Positions 11,441 to 24,395 are shown, counted from the stretch's first letter. The stretch: 64,000 nucleotides of DNA from Pratylenchus scribneri (GCA_030063045.1 JAQSEB010000029.1:868001-932000); one strand, 5' to 3'. Program-made: numbers and translations. Notes: a model not told the origin generated them from the sequence alone.

Positions 11441-13439
11441 TTGAATGATATAATCTAAAATTCAAACGGAAATATTATAAAATCCAGAATAAATAATGTA
11501 AATATCCTATATAAATTTAAATTTGAAAGATAGAGCAAAAAAAATCAAACGGAAATATTAAAAAATCCAGAATGAATAAAGAAAATTTTCAAATTAAATG
11601 AAAAAAGAAAGAAATGGATAAATATATATATATATTCCAAAAAATTTCAAAACACAACAATAATAAGCTATTATTTATCAATTGGGTTTCTCTTTTTAAA
11701 AAAATTGTACATGTCAAAATGTTGGCTAATTTGAAACTACTATTTATTTTTTATCTATCGCCAAAAAAACATTAAATTAGCTAATATTTGTCATTTTTTG
11801 CCTGGAAAAATGTCAAATAAAGCTAATTTTCTATTCATTTTTTGTTTATATACAGTTAAAAAGGTAGTTTAAAATTAGCCTATATTTGAGATCTTAAAAT
11901 TTTTTGGAAAAGAATCACAAAATGACAAATAAAGGGGGAATAAATCAGTCAAGATAGGATCTCGCCTTGTCTCCCATATCTCCTTTCATTCCCACTCCCC
12001 TTTTTTGTCCTTCTAAAATGCTGCGCATCAATATTGTCGCGCATATGCACTAAAAATTCCAAAATAAAATTTTAATAGTTTAAGATACAAAAAAGTGCAA
12101 TGCGAATCATTCAATTTCCTTCCCTGAATGAAATAACAAAATTACTAAATTTTTCCCCATTTGTTCACAGCCAATATTTGCTTCAAATCGGCAATTCCTT
12201 TCCCCAACATCCTCCAAATTATAAAAGAAAATGGATGAATGAAGGAACCAACGCCTTTTTGGCTATCATATTAAAATAAGTCCATTTTTCAGGGAGGACG
12301 GCCAAAAAAAGATGGTCCCGAGAGAATTAGCCTCAATTTTTGACTTATTTCACTAAAACGGAATTTGGGGAATTCTCCTTGTCATCATCGATTTTTAATG
12401 GAATGACAATTTTTGGGACCAAATTTTTTAGTCATAAAAAATATTTATATTTAATCTAGAGAATAGAATTTAAGAATGGAACAAAATTAAAACAATAAGA
12501 TAAATTTATAATATTCTATCATCTAAGTTCAAAATTTCTAATTTTTGATTTAAAAAAATATAGTATTTTAACAAATAAAAATTTGATCTTTTTCATTAAG
12601 AGAAATAGTTACATTTTTTCAGCGATTTAGTTTATCATTATTCCATTTTTTGTGATATGTTTATTAAATATAATTATAAAATTGTTAAATTTTCTTAGAA
12701 ATTGGGATATTTTTTGGTAAAATTTTAGAAAACGATTAGTCTTTAAGTCATTAGTACAAAATATATTGGCCACATTCCTAACAAATATTTTGTAGGGTTT
12801 TTAATTTTTGTGGTTTATTTTGTTCTAATCTCTTTAAATAGTCAGTGTGTGAAAAAGCGCAAATTTAATTCTTTTCAAAAAATATTATTCACTAAAAATT
12901 ATTCAAAAAATGATAGCTAAAAATTAATTGCCAAATTTTTTTCTCCAAAGAATGTTAGCCACAAATTAATTAGTCATAAAAATATTCGTCAAATATTATT
13001 TCAAATGAAAAATATTCGCTAAAAATTATTCTTTTCGCAAAATGTATGCAAAATTTAATTCTTTTCGTAAAATAATTGCCAATTTTTTTTTCATTCCGGA
13101 AAATGCTCACCAAATTTTATTTCTTTCCCTAAAAGATTCATAAAAAATTTTCGCCAAATTTTTTCCAGGAAAATATTTGCAATGTTTTTTTAATAAAATC
13201 TGGATTTTTATTAATTAAAAACTTGAATTTTTCATAGATAGAAAAAAACCATTATTTTTAAATTAAAAGTGCAAAATACGACATTAAAATACGAATATAA
13301 AAAAATAAATTATATTGCGTAGTGGATATATAAAATATCCATCAATGGCAAAAAAAATTGTTTCTATTCTTTTTTTTTGAGAAATGAAAAAAAAAAGAAA
13401 ATGAGAAGATGAGAAGATGGCTAACTAAAGATCTTAAAT
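11441..13439. other. AT-rich spacer in unit A
   Basis: No gene recognised. A block at 12230-12440 (GATGGTCCCGAGAGAATTAG and TTTTTGGGACCAAATTTTTT) corresponds to 25840-26030 in unit B and is one of the collinear markers of the duplication. The rest is low-complexity AT sequence. Confidence 0.5.
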
Positions 13440-14010
13440 ATTGAAGAAAAAGGCGGGTCATTTTCAGAATTGGGCAATGGCGCACATCGCGTGCCTTCTA
13501 TTTAATAAAAATGGCCATTTTGGAAAAATTGGCTCGCGGAACGGCACTGGATGTACATACTATTTTTTGGTAAAATTACGCAAACCATTTTTGTCAGAAA
13601 ATTGGATGTACATCCAGTGCCGTTCCGCGAGCCAATTTTTTCAAAATGGCCATTTTGATTAAAAAGAAGGCACGCGATGTACATGGACCAAAATTGGCCG
13701 GAAGGAAATTATTTGCTAAATGAAAATGCCCTGAGGGACAGTTTTTAATTTAAAAAATTGCACATGTACATTTTTTCAAAAATGCTTAACCATTGTGTGC
13801 CTTCTTTTAAATTAAAAACTGTCCCTCGAGACTATTCCGTTCAGCCCAAAAATTCTTTCCGACCAATTTTGGCCATGAATATCGCATGCCTTTTTTAAAT
13901 AAAATGGCTCTTTTGGCAAAATTGGACCATCGATCAAATATTCCTTGGGCCAATTTTGCAAAAAATGGCCATTTTAAGTAAAGAGAAGGAACGCGATATG
14001 CATAGTCATG
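13440..14010. repeat. Three consecutive long imperfect inverted repeats
   Basis: Hairpin 1 (about 13485-13685) pairs TCGCGTGCCTTCTATTTAAT... and GGCTCGCGGAACGGCACTGG with their inverted copies, arms of about 85 nt. Hairpin 2 (13735-13830) has GACAGTTTTTAATTTAAA and its inverse. Hairpin 3 (13870-14005) pairs GCATGCCTTTTTTAAATAAA/AAATGGC with its inverse. All three share a CACGCGATGTACAT-like arm, so they look like related fold-back elements. Confidence 0.75.
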
Positions 14011-14929
14011 TTTTCGAAAATAACAAAATTTTCGAAACCAATTTTTGGTCCTCCCTTCAAAATTCTTCTGAAGAGAACTGTTAATTTAAAGAGATTAAAA
14101 ATTGGATATAAATAAAATTTTAAAAATTTATATAAAAATTAAAATTTTTTAAATTTAAAAAATTTAACACGTAATAAAAAAACGTGAAAAAATATATATT
14201 CTATCTATAAATCTAATTCGAATGAATATTTAATTTATTTTTGTTTACATTTTTTCATTTTTGTAATAATTCATTTTTAAGGCGGTTAATTTCTTTCAAA
14301 TATTAGCCATTTCTTTATTCTAAAGAAGTATGTTCCCAACAAAGTATGGATTGCAAATTATCAAAATGATTAAAATTTTTAGCCTATTTTTCTGAGCCGC
14401 TCGCAATCTAAATCACTCTTCTAATTTGTTAAATAAAATAATTTTATTATAATGGGCAGGAACTGTGAAAAATGAAAAATAAATATTTTTATTTAGCATA
14501 AAGTCAAGTGCAACGAAATTTTCTACCAATTTTTTATACCTTCCTAAAATAAAAGAAAAAATCCGATCGCCGTTTTAAATGGAATTTTGTTGCGTAAAAT
14601 AAAAGTAAAAAATTCAATTTATGAAAAAAATTTTTCTCAATTCCCCAATCAATTAATAGTCCTTTATCTAGCATATGCCATTGAATAAAAAATTTAAAAA
14701 TAAGGTGCAAATTTATCTTTTTTAAAAAATTAAAAAACAAAAGTTTAATCATTAAATGGAATATAATAAACAGAAAATATTGCTGAAAAGAAAAAGACTG
14801 AATAAAAAATATGAATTTTGAAAGAAAAATCTTTGATTTTGAACAACCTTTAGAGGAAAAAAATCTAATCCAAAAGCCAAAAATATAGAGAAATACTTGA
14901 TTAACCCCTAATTTTTCCTGGATTTCAAA
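14011..14929. other. AT-rich spacer, nothing recognised
   Basis: Low-complexity AT sequence. A 72-aa minus-strand frame at 14534-14752 lacks domain features or splice partners. Confidence 0.4.
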
Positions 14930-15500
14930 AAAAATATTTCAAAAAAATTTTCTAACCCCCCTAACCCCTTGATACCCCCCATACCGATAATATTAACCAC
15001 TTTTTTGAATTCCCCACTTCCGATTACCCCCGAATACACTCGGTTTTCAAAAAATATTTCAAAAAAATTTTCGAAGCCTAGGTACCCCGCTTAGAACCCC
15101 CCATACCTAATATACTAACCACTTTTTTGAACTCCCCACCCTCGATTACCCCCGAATACACCTGGTTTTCAAAAAAATATGATAAAAAAATTTTCCAACC
15201 CCCCTAACTACCTAGGTACCCCCCTAACAACTGATACTAATATGAAATTCGAACTCAGCGTACTTGATTATCCCTAAATCCACCTGAATTTCAACAGTTT
15301 ACGAGAGGTCGAAAATTTCAAAATTTAGCCCCCTGTATCTTAGGCCTAGGGGGGTATATTGAAATACTAATGTGAAATTCGGACTCCCCGTATCCGAATA
15401 CCCCTAAATACACCTGGATTTCAAGAAAATATCTCAATCCCCCTTTAGAAACCCTAGGTATATGGTATCTTAGGCCTAGGGGGGTTAACCCTAAAATTTT
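14930..15500. repeat. About 120-nt repeat, unit A copy
   Basis: Four degenerate copies built on ACTCCCCACCCTCGATTACC, CACCTGGTTTTCAAAAAAAT and CTAGGTACCCC. Unit B has seven copies at 27940-28760, with the same downstream TTAGGCCTAGGGGGGTTAAC and GTATCTTGAATACAGGTGG-like block. Confidence 0.85.
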
Positions 15501-15904
15501 AAGGTGGCGGCAAAGGTACCCCTATATGCCTTCTACCATGATAATATTATAAATTTCGCCACTCTAATTCTAATTGAGTTATCGTGTCGGGAAGTATCTT
15601 GAATACAGGTGGTTTTCGAGGCCTAGGCCCCCTAGGGTTAGGGTGGCGAATTTCTCGATAGTTTTCCCACCTCCGGAAAATTCCGGGCTACAAAGGAAGC
15701 TCAAATTCGAGGTCTAAAACCGCCCAGAACTTCTCAAATTTGTTTTTCTAAGATGTCCCCACGCGTTTTTTTATATACAGATAACTAGCCCGCAAGCGGG
15801 CTCTTAAACGGCTGTTACACTGTTGAGGAATGTTACACTCTTAAGATATATGAGGACGCATTAGAAGGCTGTCTCTAGTCCGTTTGAACACCAATAAAAT
15901 ACAA

Positions 15905-16035
15905 AAAGAAAATATCATTTTCGCCCCTTCGGGGCTCAATCTTTTTTATAAATATTAAATTCCATCTTCGCCCCTTCGGGGCTCAACGTTTTCATAAATA
16001 CTTTATTCCATTTTCGCCCCTTCGGGGTTCAACAT
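15905..16035. repeat. Three short GC-rich hairpins CGCCCCTTCGGGGC
   Basis: TTCGCCCCTTCGGGGCTCAA occurs at about 15919, 15967 and 16013. The inverse form, GAGCCCCGAAGGGGCGAAG, occurs at 20120 and 20190. Each can fold into a GCCCC-TTC-GGGGC hairpin. Confidence 0.8.
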
Positions 16036-16379
16036 TCAACACCTTAGGGCTAATCGGGTTCGTTTCACTCTGACAAGTATTCGAATCTTTTCGCTGGTCA
16101 AAGAAGAAAACGGATTCAGAGATGAATATGGGAAAGTTAAGTAAACAGATATGGGATGAAAATCATAATCATACCATCGAGATTGATGATTTTTTTGTAA
16201 TAAAATTTCATCTGATAAAAGCAATCCAATTTATTAGCACAAATAAAATAAATGTAATGTAAAACGAAACAATATAATTTTGGTAATATCTAGCTGTTTT
16301 TTGAGGGAACCTTACGAGCAGGATGAAACCCTCGTTAATAAGCGAAAGCATTAAAAATATTTATTGATTGAGTAATATT

Positions 16380-19300
16380 TTATTTCCCCTCTTTTGTTGC
16401 CATCAATATTTCATTCAATTTTCTACGCTCAATCATTTCATCATATGTTAGCCAAATGAATTCATATTTGCCATCATCATACTCACTAAAAATTTTTAAA
16501 TTATTAAGTGAAATATAATTGTGCATACTTAATCTCAAGATGACAATGTTCAGCAGAAGGCTTTTTACTCAAAAGCATTGCACAATATTTATCAGCCCTT
16601 GATTGATCTTTAATAGGCGGCAAAGGATGATTGTGTAATAATTTATTCAAAAAATCAATATGCTGATCTTTATAGCGCGGGAAATTAGGCCTAAAAAATT
16701 AATCAATTGGACTATAAAAAATATTGCATACATTTTTCGACATATACCCTGTAAATCTTGCAAATAATTCTTTGCTGGCATAACGTATTTAAAACCGAAT
16801 TTATGAAATTCTCCAGAACAAAGAGGACAAATAGCAGAAATCTGATGAATTGAAAACTTTTGTAGAACATATGCTTCTGGATTGATTAGTGGATCATATC
16901 TACGAAAATAATTTCCATTAATATTAGAAAGTAAATTACAATTTGTCGGCACAAAAATGATGCACAAATTTTCCACAACAAACTGTTTTTCCAATTTCCA
17001 AGTTGTAGTGAAAAATGATATGTTGCTTCAAATCAGTTGGTCCATTAATTCCGCAAATGGCGCATGTTGCTTGATTAAAATATTTAGAACTTAAATATTG
17101 ACAAAATTATATATAAAATATTGTTTTTTACGTAATATTCGTTTTGCAATCGGGCAAACTTCGTAAATTTTCAATCAATCTTAAATAATATGACAAATAT
17201 ATTCAATATTTTTAAATTGTTACTTTTCTATTTCGAAAGGTGGATCGCATTCTTTACAATTCTTTTGAGAACATTCTTGAAGATGACTACTAATAAATTT
17301 ATAATCTATATTTAAAATAAATTCTGAAATACTTTTTGGCACAGGTTGAATGCGCATATATTTTAGAATCATCGAAATGCACAAATTTAAAATTATTTAA
17401 GCATCGAATCACATCAACATCCTCTGAATTGGCAAATTGCATTTTACAAAAAATGCATGTAATATCTGCTGGAATATAATCAAATTCATCAGAAGGATAA
17501 AAGAATCTATAATTTATTGAAATTTTTGTTTTAAAAATATATTCACTCTGAGCATTTCGCTATTTTCTTCTTATTTATTTGTAGACATTTCGGGCATTCA
17601 AATGTCGTAAAATCCTCCTCATCGTCAGCACATTTACACCCACCGTCTTCAATGTCAAATATATCCTTCTCATCATTTTTGTTCCAATTATAATGATTGC
17701 TAAAAGAAATATTTAAATTAAATTAATTTTTTATTAAATTACATATTTTCGTAGCATATTTTATGGAGAAAATTTCCACAACAATTCATTCTGATCATTT
17801 TTCTTTCGTCAGCAGACATTTTGTAACAATAAATGCATAACATCCAACTAAAAATATTAAATATTGTAAAAATTAACATTAAATTTACGATTGGGCTACA
17901 TTATACTTCAATGGTCGACAAAGATGGCAAATTCTTTTTGAATTCCTTAAATTAAAAAAAATTTATCTTTTAAAAATAATTTATAAAATAACTCCTCATT
18001 AAATTCGTGTTCGAAAATACAATTTATGCAACAAAAATGGCCACATTCCAATTCAAATGTATAATATTCACGTTTGCAATAATAACAGGGAGCGCTATAA
18101 TATTTAATAAGAAAATTAAAAAATTTTTCTACCTCTTTTCTATTGTTAAGTTGACTTTAAAATCAATATTGAGCTCCTTGTCGAGAATGATACCACCACC
18201 TCCAATTTGAATAGGTTTATAATCTGTTCCTAGCGTACATTGGCATCGGGGACATTTGTTGCCTTTCTTATTTAAGCTAAAAGAATAGTATATTTAATTA
18301 GAACAAATATTACTAAAAGTCCAGATGATCCTTGTGATATCTCGATCCACAACATTCCAAAACAATGGAATTCGCTAATTCTCCAACAATAAACATTTTA
18401 TCACACAATAGGCAATATCTTGTATGAATTTTGTTGCATTTAGGACAATGTCCATCATTTTTAGAAATTCTAAAAATTATAAAAAAACCTTACAAAATCC
18501 TACCTTTGATGTATTTCATCAGCATGGGAATCTATGCCACATTTGCAGTCAATATAAAATTTGCCATATCCAATTATTTCCTTACAAAAGTAGCATCTAG
18601 CTTTTGCACTTTTGTAACATAATTTGCACAAAAATTTTCCATCTTTCACCCTAAATTTAATGTGTATATAGAATTTATTAAAAGTAATAATTACCAATTT
18701 AAATAGCATTTAGAATGTGCCTTATGACCACATTCCAATTTCTGAACTTCAAGATCCAAATTCTTATCAATAATTTCATAACAAAGCAGACATAAATATT
18801 CACTGCATCCATGGCATTTCGAATGATGTTTAACCATACTAAATTATGACAACATAAAAAGCTCAAAAAAATCCAATATATAATTTTAGAAGAAATGTAT
18901 TTATGTCCCTCGGTTTTCTCGAAGATGTGTGGATGAAATGATCTGATTTTTTGTACTCGGGGGTTTTCGGGGGTGGTGATCACGGCTAGATATTTAGTTT
19001 TTTGATTTGGCCAAGTCTCGCGCAGCTTGGCCATAACGCTATGGCCAAGTTTGGTGAAGTTGGATTTTGGTGATGGAAAAGTGCAATATAAGGTAATCGA
19101 GGGTGCTGAAGATGATGGTGATAATGGTTTTGCATTTGGTTTAGGTTTAGGGCAAGAAATATGCTAATTTGTAGATATCGATTTTTCTGCTGTGAGTAGT
19201 TATAGCTGAGTTAAATCTCGCATTGGTTTGAGAATTGGATAGCGCAGTTGGTAAAGCTATTACTTTTGCTGTGGGCTACGGAAGTTCGATTCCTATTGGC

Positions 19301-21232
19301 GGCAAATAATTTTTTTCAATCTTTTTTTAAATTTTTTTTTTCAATATATGATTTTATGTTTGTATTTTGTGTTTTATATTCGAATGGTATATGAATCATT
19401 TCCATGTAGGTAAATTTGTTCGTGAGATATGGCGGAAAGAGGGCTAAAGGAGGGATAATGTTTATGCCATGGGATTTGTTTGGGAGGCCGGTAACATGGA
19501 TAGATTCTTAGCTTATTTTAAAGCGCTTTTCATAAGGAATCGAATGGTATATGAAACATTGCTTTAAGTAAATTTGTTCGTGAGATATGGCGGAAGGAGG
19601 GCTGAAGGAGGGATAATGTTTATGCCAAGGCATTTTGTTTGGAAGGCCGGTAACATGGATAGATTTTTAGCTTATTTTAAAGATCTTTTCATAAGGAATC
19701 GAATGGTATATGAATCATTGCTGTAAGTAAATTTGTTCATGAGATATGGCGGAAGGAGGGCTGAAGGAGGGATAATGTTTATGCCAAGGCATTTTGTTTG
19801 GAAGGCCGGTAACATGGGTAGATTTTTGGCTTATTTTAAGATTCCTTTCAAAAGGAATCGATGGGTATATGAATTATTGCTCTAAGTAAATTTGATCATG
19901 AGATATGGCGGAAGGAGGGCTGAAGGAGGGAAAATGTTTATGCCAAGGCATTTTGTTTGGATATGAGTAGTATAGTAGAATTGATTGATGCTCTGTTTAA
20001 GTACTTGGATAGCGCAGATGGTAGAGTGATAAACTTTTGCTGTGTAGGTCAAGTTCGATTCCCCAATGCGACAAATAGTTTTTTTTTTAAATCATTTATA
20101 AATTTTATCCTTCACAATTTATTCTCTGAGCCCCGAAGGGGCGAAGATGATAGAGGGAAACAATCGACGGGCGAGCGAAGCGAGCTGAGCCCCGAAGGGG
20201 CGAAGAAGACAACAACAGTCACACTTCCCTAGGTCAGAAGAACGCCCGAAGGGCGTTCGACTGAGCTAGTAAAATTTTAATTTAGATAAAAGAAAAGAAT
20301 ATTTCTCAAAATAATTTAAAATAAAACAAACTATTCTTCAAAATGTGATTCCTTGTATAACTTAACACAGCATTTGGTTATTATTGGATCGACCGAAATT
20401 AATTCTCCACAACAATTGCAATTTCCAACTTGATTTGAGCTAGAAATATCTGGATCAAACATTTTCCTTTAAAATATTAATTAAATATAATTTTGAATTT
20501 ATTAAAACCTTAATGACTCATGCTTTTTAAAAATTGCCTCTCTATCACGCCAAAAAAATCTTGATTCTCTATAGTTTTTAAGCTCAAATTTGCCATGTTT
20601 TGGGCAATCGCTTAAATTGAATTCTCGCCTTAAAAATACATTAATAAAGTAAAATTAAATTAATTAATACCAATTTTGGATACATGGAACATGGAAAATG
20701 CATCCACAGTTATGAATAATCGCACAAAAATCGTTGTTTCGAAAATTTCTTTTTCTCCAAGGTCTTAAGCAGTGTTTGCAATTGTGACTTTCTTTTATTG
20801 ATGAATCGATTGAGGAATAAGACGTAAGACTTTGTGTATCCAATGACGTATCGATTGAAGAATATGATTTTTGACTATGCGTATCCAAGAAAATGTCCAT
20901 TGTTTCAATATCCGAAGGAATTTCCAATTCACACTGTAATTCACCCCATTTTTTAGGTCCTTCTTCTTTATAAGCTGCTATATCCATTTGATGGTTAGGA
21001 CAAGATTTGACATTCTTCTTTTGCCTTAAGATATTATATTTTAAATTTTTTCTTTAAAAACTAACCAATCTTTTATACATTTTTCATGAAAAATGCAATT
21101 GCAATTCAATTTTATGATCGCATCAGATTTGTGTAAATGATTTTTTCTTTTTGCACATTTGGTTTTCATATCACAACGATAAGAAATTGCCTTCTTTTTT
21201 AAAGTGACTGATTTTTCACTGGAAGTATCCAT
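16380..21232 (-). CDS. Multi-zinc-module (RING-like) protein B, paralogue of A
   Basis: Same exon-by-exon layout as gene A: first exon 21066-21232 is identical in length and nearly so in sequence, and the protein ends ...KLNEILMATKEGK at 16380. Modules keep their ligands: NCNCIFHEKCIKDW, HCLRPWR...NCGCIFHVPCIQNW, CHGC...CLLC...ECGHKAHSKCYLNW, CKLC...CYFC...CKC, CPKC...CLLC...CCGSRYH, CPRCQC, CYYC...ECGHFCC. All checked introns are in phase 2. Differences: an extra phase-2 intron splits exon 3 (near 20470-20515); the Ser-rich linker before module 2 is duplicated (two SYSSID blocks where A has one); the intron at 18839-20331 is 1.49 kb against 118 nt in A. I see no stop or frameshift in the exons checked, so it looks functional. 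Function unknown. Confidence 0.8.
19233..19304 (+). other. tRNA-like module 1 in the gene B intron insert
   Basis: GGATAGCGCAGTTGGTAAAG is A-box/D-arm-like and GGAAGTTCGATTCC is B-box/T-arm-like, about 40 nt apart. The acceptor and anticodon stems do not pair well, so a tRNA-derived SINE head or pseudogene fits better than an active tRNA. Confidence 0.5.
19378..19965. repeat. 159-nt tandem repeat, about 3.7 copies
   Basis: Units start CGAATGGTATATGAATCATT and contain GAGATATGGCGGAAGGAGGG and GGAAGGCCGGTAACATGG. Copies start near 19379, 19541, 19699 and 19857; the last is partial. Confidence 0.92.
20004..20072 (+). other. tRNA-like module 2 in the gene B intron insert
   Basis: GGATAGCGCAGATGGTAGAG and AAGTTCGATTCCCC match the A- and B-box parts of module 1 at 19233, in the same orientation. 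The two modules bracket the 159-nt repeats. Confidence 0.5.
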
Positions 21233-22204
21233 CTTAGTTTCTATTATTTATGTAGCTGTATTTCAGGAAAAATTTATGTTCCTTATTTTATTAACTTAAT
21301 TTTTATCTAAAAATTATAGAATTTAATGTGATAAAAATTTAATTATGGTGAAAAAATTGTAATTTGAGTGATAAAAAATAGGATTATTATGTGGGAGTGC
21401 TTGCATAATCTTCATATTTATATTATTTTTATACATATGAAAAAATTTAAGATTCAAATTAATCTCAGTTCCCTTATATTTGATTATTAATCCAAAGTCA
21501 TAGGCATCAATAACAGAAAGAGAATTCAAATTAATTCAAAGGTTGACACGCATCAGATTATTTATCCGAGATCAACAGACATCAAATTAAATAGAATCGA
21601 GAAAGATTAGACAAAGCGGGAAATTGTTAAACAGAAAGAGAATTCAAATTAATTCAAAGGTCGACACGCATCAGATTATTTATCCGAGGTCAACAAACAT
21701 CAAATTAATTTGAAATATAGAAATATAAGTTAATATAGGAAAATTAATCGAATTTATTTTAACAATTACCGAAAAAATTATTAAGCATAGGAACTAAAAG
21801 TAAAAAAAAAGTACAAAAATATAGGAATATAATGAAAACAATATTGAATGGTAAGAAAAAAGGATGATATTCGTAGAAAGGAAAAAAAATTTGAAAGAAA
21901 AAGTGAATGACGGAAGAAATGGGCAAACGATTCTTATAAAAGAATATTTCAAAAGATTAATCCCAAAGGAAATTTAAGAAACAAAATTCTTCGGAAGATT
22001 AATGGCATTTTTCAGGAATAAGGCACAAAGAATATTTCAAAAGAAATGGTTGAAGAAATAAGTAAACAGCTCTTAAAAGGAACATTTGAAAAAGACCAAT
22101 CCCAAGGGAAATTTAAGAAACAAAATTCTTCGGAAGATTAATGGCATTCTACGAAACTAAGGTAAAAAAATATTTCAAAAGAATATTATAGGAAAGAATA
22201 CGAA
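21233..22204. other. Upstream region of gene B
   Basis: Collinear with 5602-7070 of unit A: the same TGTAGCTGTATTTCAGGAAA leader just upstream of the start codon, the same ACACGCATCAGATTATTTAT repeats (fewer copies) and AATTCTTCGGAAGATTAATG phrases. Conservation just upstream of both start codons suggests a shared promoter. Confidence 0.55.
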
Positions 22205-22800
22205 TGACGAACTGAGGGGACAAAAAAAGACCAGGGAAGAAAAAGGCCAGGGACGAAATATGGCCAGGGACGAAAAATGGTCAGGGAGAAAAGAGCCCGG
22301 GACGAAAAAGAGCCAGGGACGAAAAATTGCCAGGGACGAAAAATAGCCAGAGACGAAATGGCTAGGGGCAAAAAATGGCCAGGGACGAAAATGGCCTGGG
22401 ACGAAAAAGGGCCAGGGACAAAAAGGGTCAGGGACGAAAAAAGGCCAGAAACGAAAAAAGGGCCAGGGACGAAAATGGCCAGGGACGAAAATGGCTAGGG
22501 GCAAAAAATGGCCAAGGACGAAAATGGCCTGGGACGAAAAAGGGCCAGGGACAAAAAGGGTCAGGGACGAAAAAAGGCCAGAAACGAAAAAAGGGCCAGG
22601 GACGAAAATGGCCAGGGACGAAAATGGCTAGGGGCAAAAAATGGCCAAGGACGAAAATGGTCAGGGACGAAAAATGGCCAGGGACGAAAAGGGTCAGGGA
22701 CGAAAAAAGGCCAGAAACGAAAAAGGGCCAGGGACGAAAAATGACCAGGGAAGAAAATGGCTAGGGGCAAAAAATGGCCAGGGACGAAAATGGCTATTGT
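22205..22800. repeat. 17-nt CCAGGGACGAAAAATGG array, unit B
   Basis: Counterpart of 7071-7625, with its own higher-order period of about 130 nt (GGGTCAGGGACGAAAAAAGG, CCAGAAACGAAAAA). The units are homogenised differently from unit A. Confidence 0.93.
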
Positions 22801-24184
22801 GAAATTATAATATTTTTGAGAATAAAAATGAGAATATTCTGAAAAATTGATTATTTTTATAAGAAATATTATGTTATATGGATGGAAAGTTTATAAAAAT
22901 TTTCAAAAGAGACGATCTTTGGAAATATGGAGAATTCTTTGAATATGCATTTCCCGAAAAAAATAAATGGTGGAAGAAATGGGTGAAGAGTTCTTAGAAA
23001 ACGAACATTTCAAAGATAATCCCAAGGGGAATTTGGGAAGCAAATTTGTTCGACGAAATAGGCACAATAATTCAAAAAGAACATAGATTTAAAAATAGCA
23101 TTCAAAAAAGGCAAACAATGGACTATTCCTAAGAAAATATTATGAAGTGAACATCAATGAAACAGGCCCTATAACTCATACAAAATTTTGAAATAATTAA
23201 AAATGGTAAAAAGGAAAATAAAAAAGAAAATTGAATGACTTGAGCCATTAGAGGGATTTAGTCCTATATTGAAGAGAAAACAGATTTGCAAAAAAAGGAA
23301 CTAATCCAAAGAGAAATCAAAAGAGGAAAATATTCTTTTGAAAATAGATGCTATATTTTGGAAAAAATGGAACGTATTAAAAATGGCCAAAAATAGAATC
23401 AATACGAAAGAACTTTTAAGACATAAATTCTAGAAAAGAATAATCGAATTTTTAAAATAGGTACATTTATAAAAAATTAATTTAGGCATTAATCTAGACT
23501 ATTAACCGTCAGTAATTATGTAAATATAAAAATTCGGCATTTAAATTTAAATACATATTAATCCGGCTCTCCAGATGGGGAAAGTGTTCGTAAAATGATT
23601 TTTGGACTCGGGATTGATTTGTCATTTGAAATAAAATGATTTTTGACTCAAAGAATGATATTAGATCAATTTTTTAAAGTCCTTTCTCTTTTGGCTGACA
23701 ATAAGATGGAGACCAATATCTGTAATTAATTAGATCAATTATTTTTTATTAAACTGTCATTTTCTAAGAAAATCTTCTATAGAAACAATTTTATTAAACA
23801 ATTTGTTGGACCATTTTGAATTTTATTTTTATTTTGTCATTAAAGTAAGCGGAAATATAAAAAGTCCAGGCATACTTTAATATGCGGGCATTAGCCATTA
23901 AAATATTTCCTTTTACAATATCTGCAATAGTGCTTTTTCGAAATTGATGTATCGATTGAGATTAGTTTTAATTAAATTTAAATCAAATACACATATACCA
24001 ATAAAAAATGCATTCTAGAATAAAATAAAAATCCGCAAAATTACTTTATATAAAATTAACACTTTTAATTTTAAAGTAGTTTATCTTTCGACTGAGAAGT
24101 AGGTGCGGGCAAGTCCCGTTGTAAAAAAAAAAGTATAGCCGTATATTGCAGACACTCAGTTTTTTTTATTTGCAAATCGCTGAT
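22801..24184. other. AT-rich spacer in unit B
   Basis: No gene recognised. Holds degenerate AAGAATATTTCAAAAG phrases and one isolated AAGCGGAAATATAAAAAGTC unit at about 23840-23880. Confidence 0.4.
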
Positions 24185-24395
24185 TTATTTTTAATTTATC
24201 GATTAGAGTAAACGGAAATATAAAAAAATCCGGCATACTCTAGCATTTATTCATTAGACTAAGCGGAAATATAAAAAAATCCGGCATAATCTAGCATTTA
24301 TTCATTAGAGTAAGCGGAAATATAAAAAATCCGGCATACTCTAGCATTTATTCATTAGAGTAAGCGGAAATATAAAAAAATCCGGCATACTCTTA
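24185..24395. repeat. AAGCGGAAATATAAAA tandem array, unit B
   Basis: Four to five units of TTCATTAGAGTAAGCGGAAA followed by TATAAAAAAATCCGGCATAC; homologous to 8625-8815. An 18-nt run of G follows at about 24464-24482. Confidence 0.9.

Larger units (their letters stand above)
1239..15784 (-). mobile_element. Helitron-like unit A carrying a multi-zinc-module gene
   Basis: Unit A and unit B (15785-29084) are collinear: terminal CTAGCCCGCAAGCGGGCT, the zinc-module gene, CCAGGGACG array, AAGCGGAAATATAAAA array, CCCTTGGG block, GAACTCCCCACCCTCGATTA repeats and a GACATCT/CGCGTTTTTTTATA end. Read on the minus strand the unit starts A|TCTG and ends in a 7-bp hairpin (AGCCCGC/GCGGGCT) running into CTAG|T. 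That is close to the Helitron pattern of 5' TC, a 3' hairpin, CTRR and insertion between A and T. The hairpin overlaps CTAG instead of lying about 10 nt upstream, and no Rep/helicase is visible, so it would be non-autonomous. Alternative: a plain segmental tandem duplication. Confidence 0.55.
18839..20331. other. 1.4-kb repeat-rich insertion in an intron of gene B
   Basis: Gene A has only 118 nt here. The insert holds two tRNA-like modules (19233-19304, 20004-20072) either side of a 159-nt tandem repeat, then GC-rich palindromes (GAGCCCCGAAGGGGCGAAG twice, CGCCCGAAGGGCG) at 20115-20270. Confidence 0.75.
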
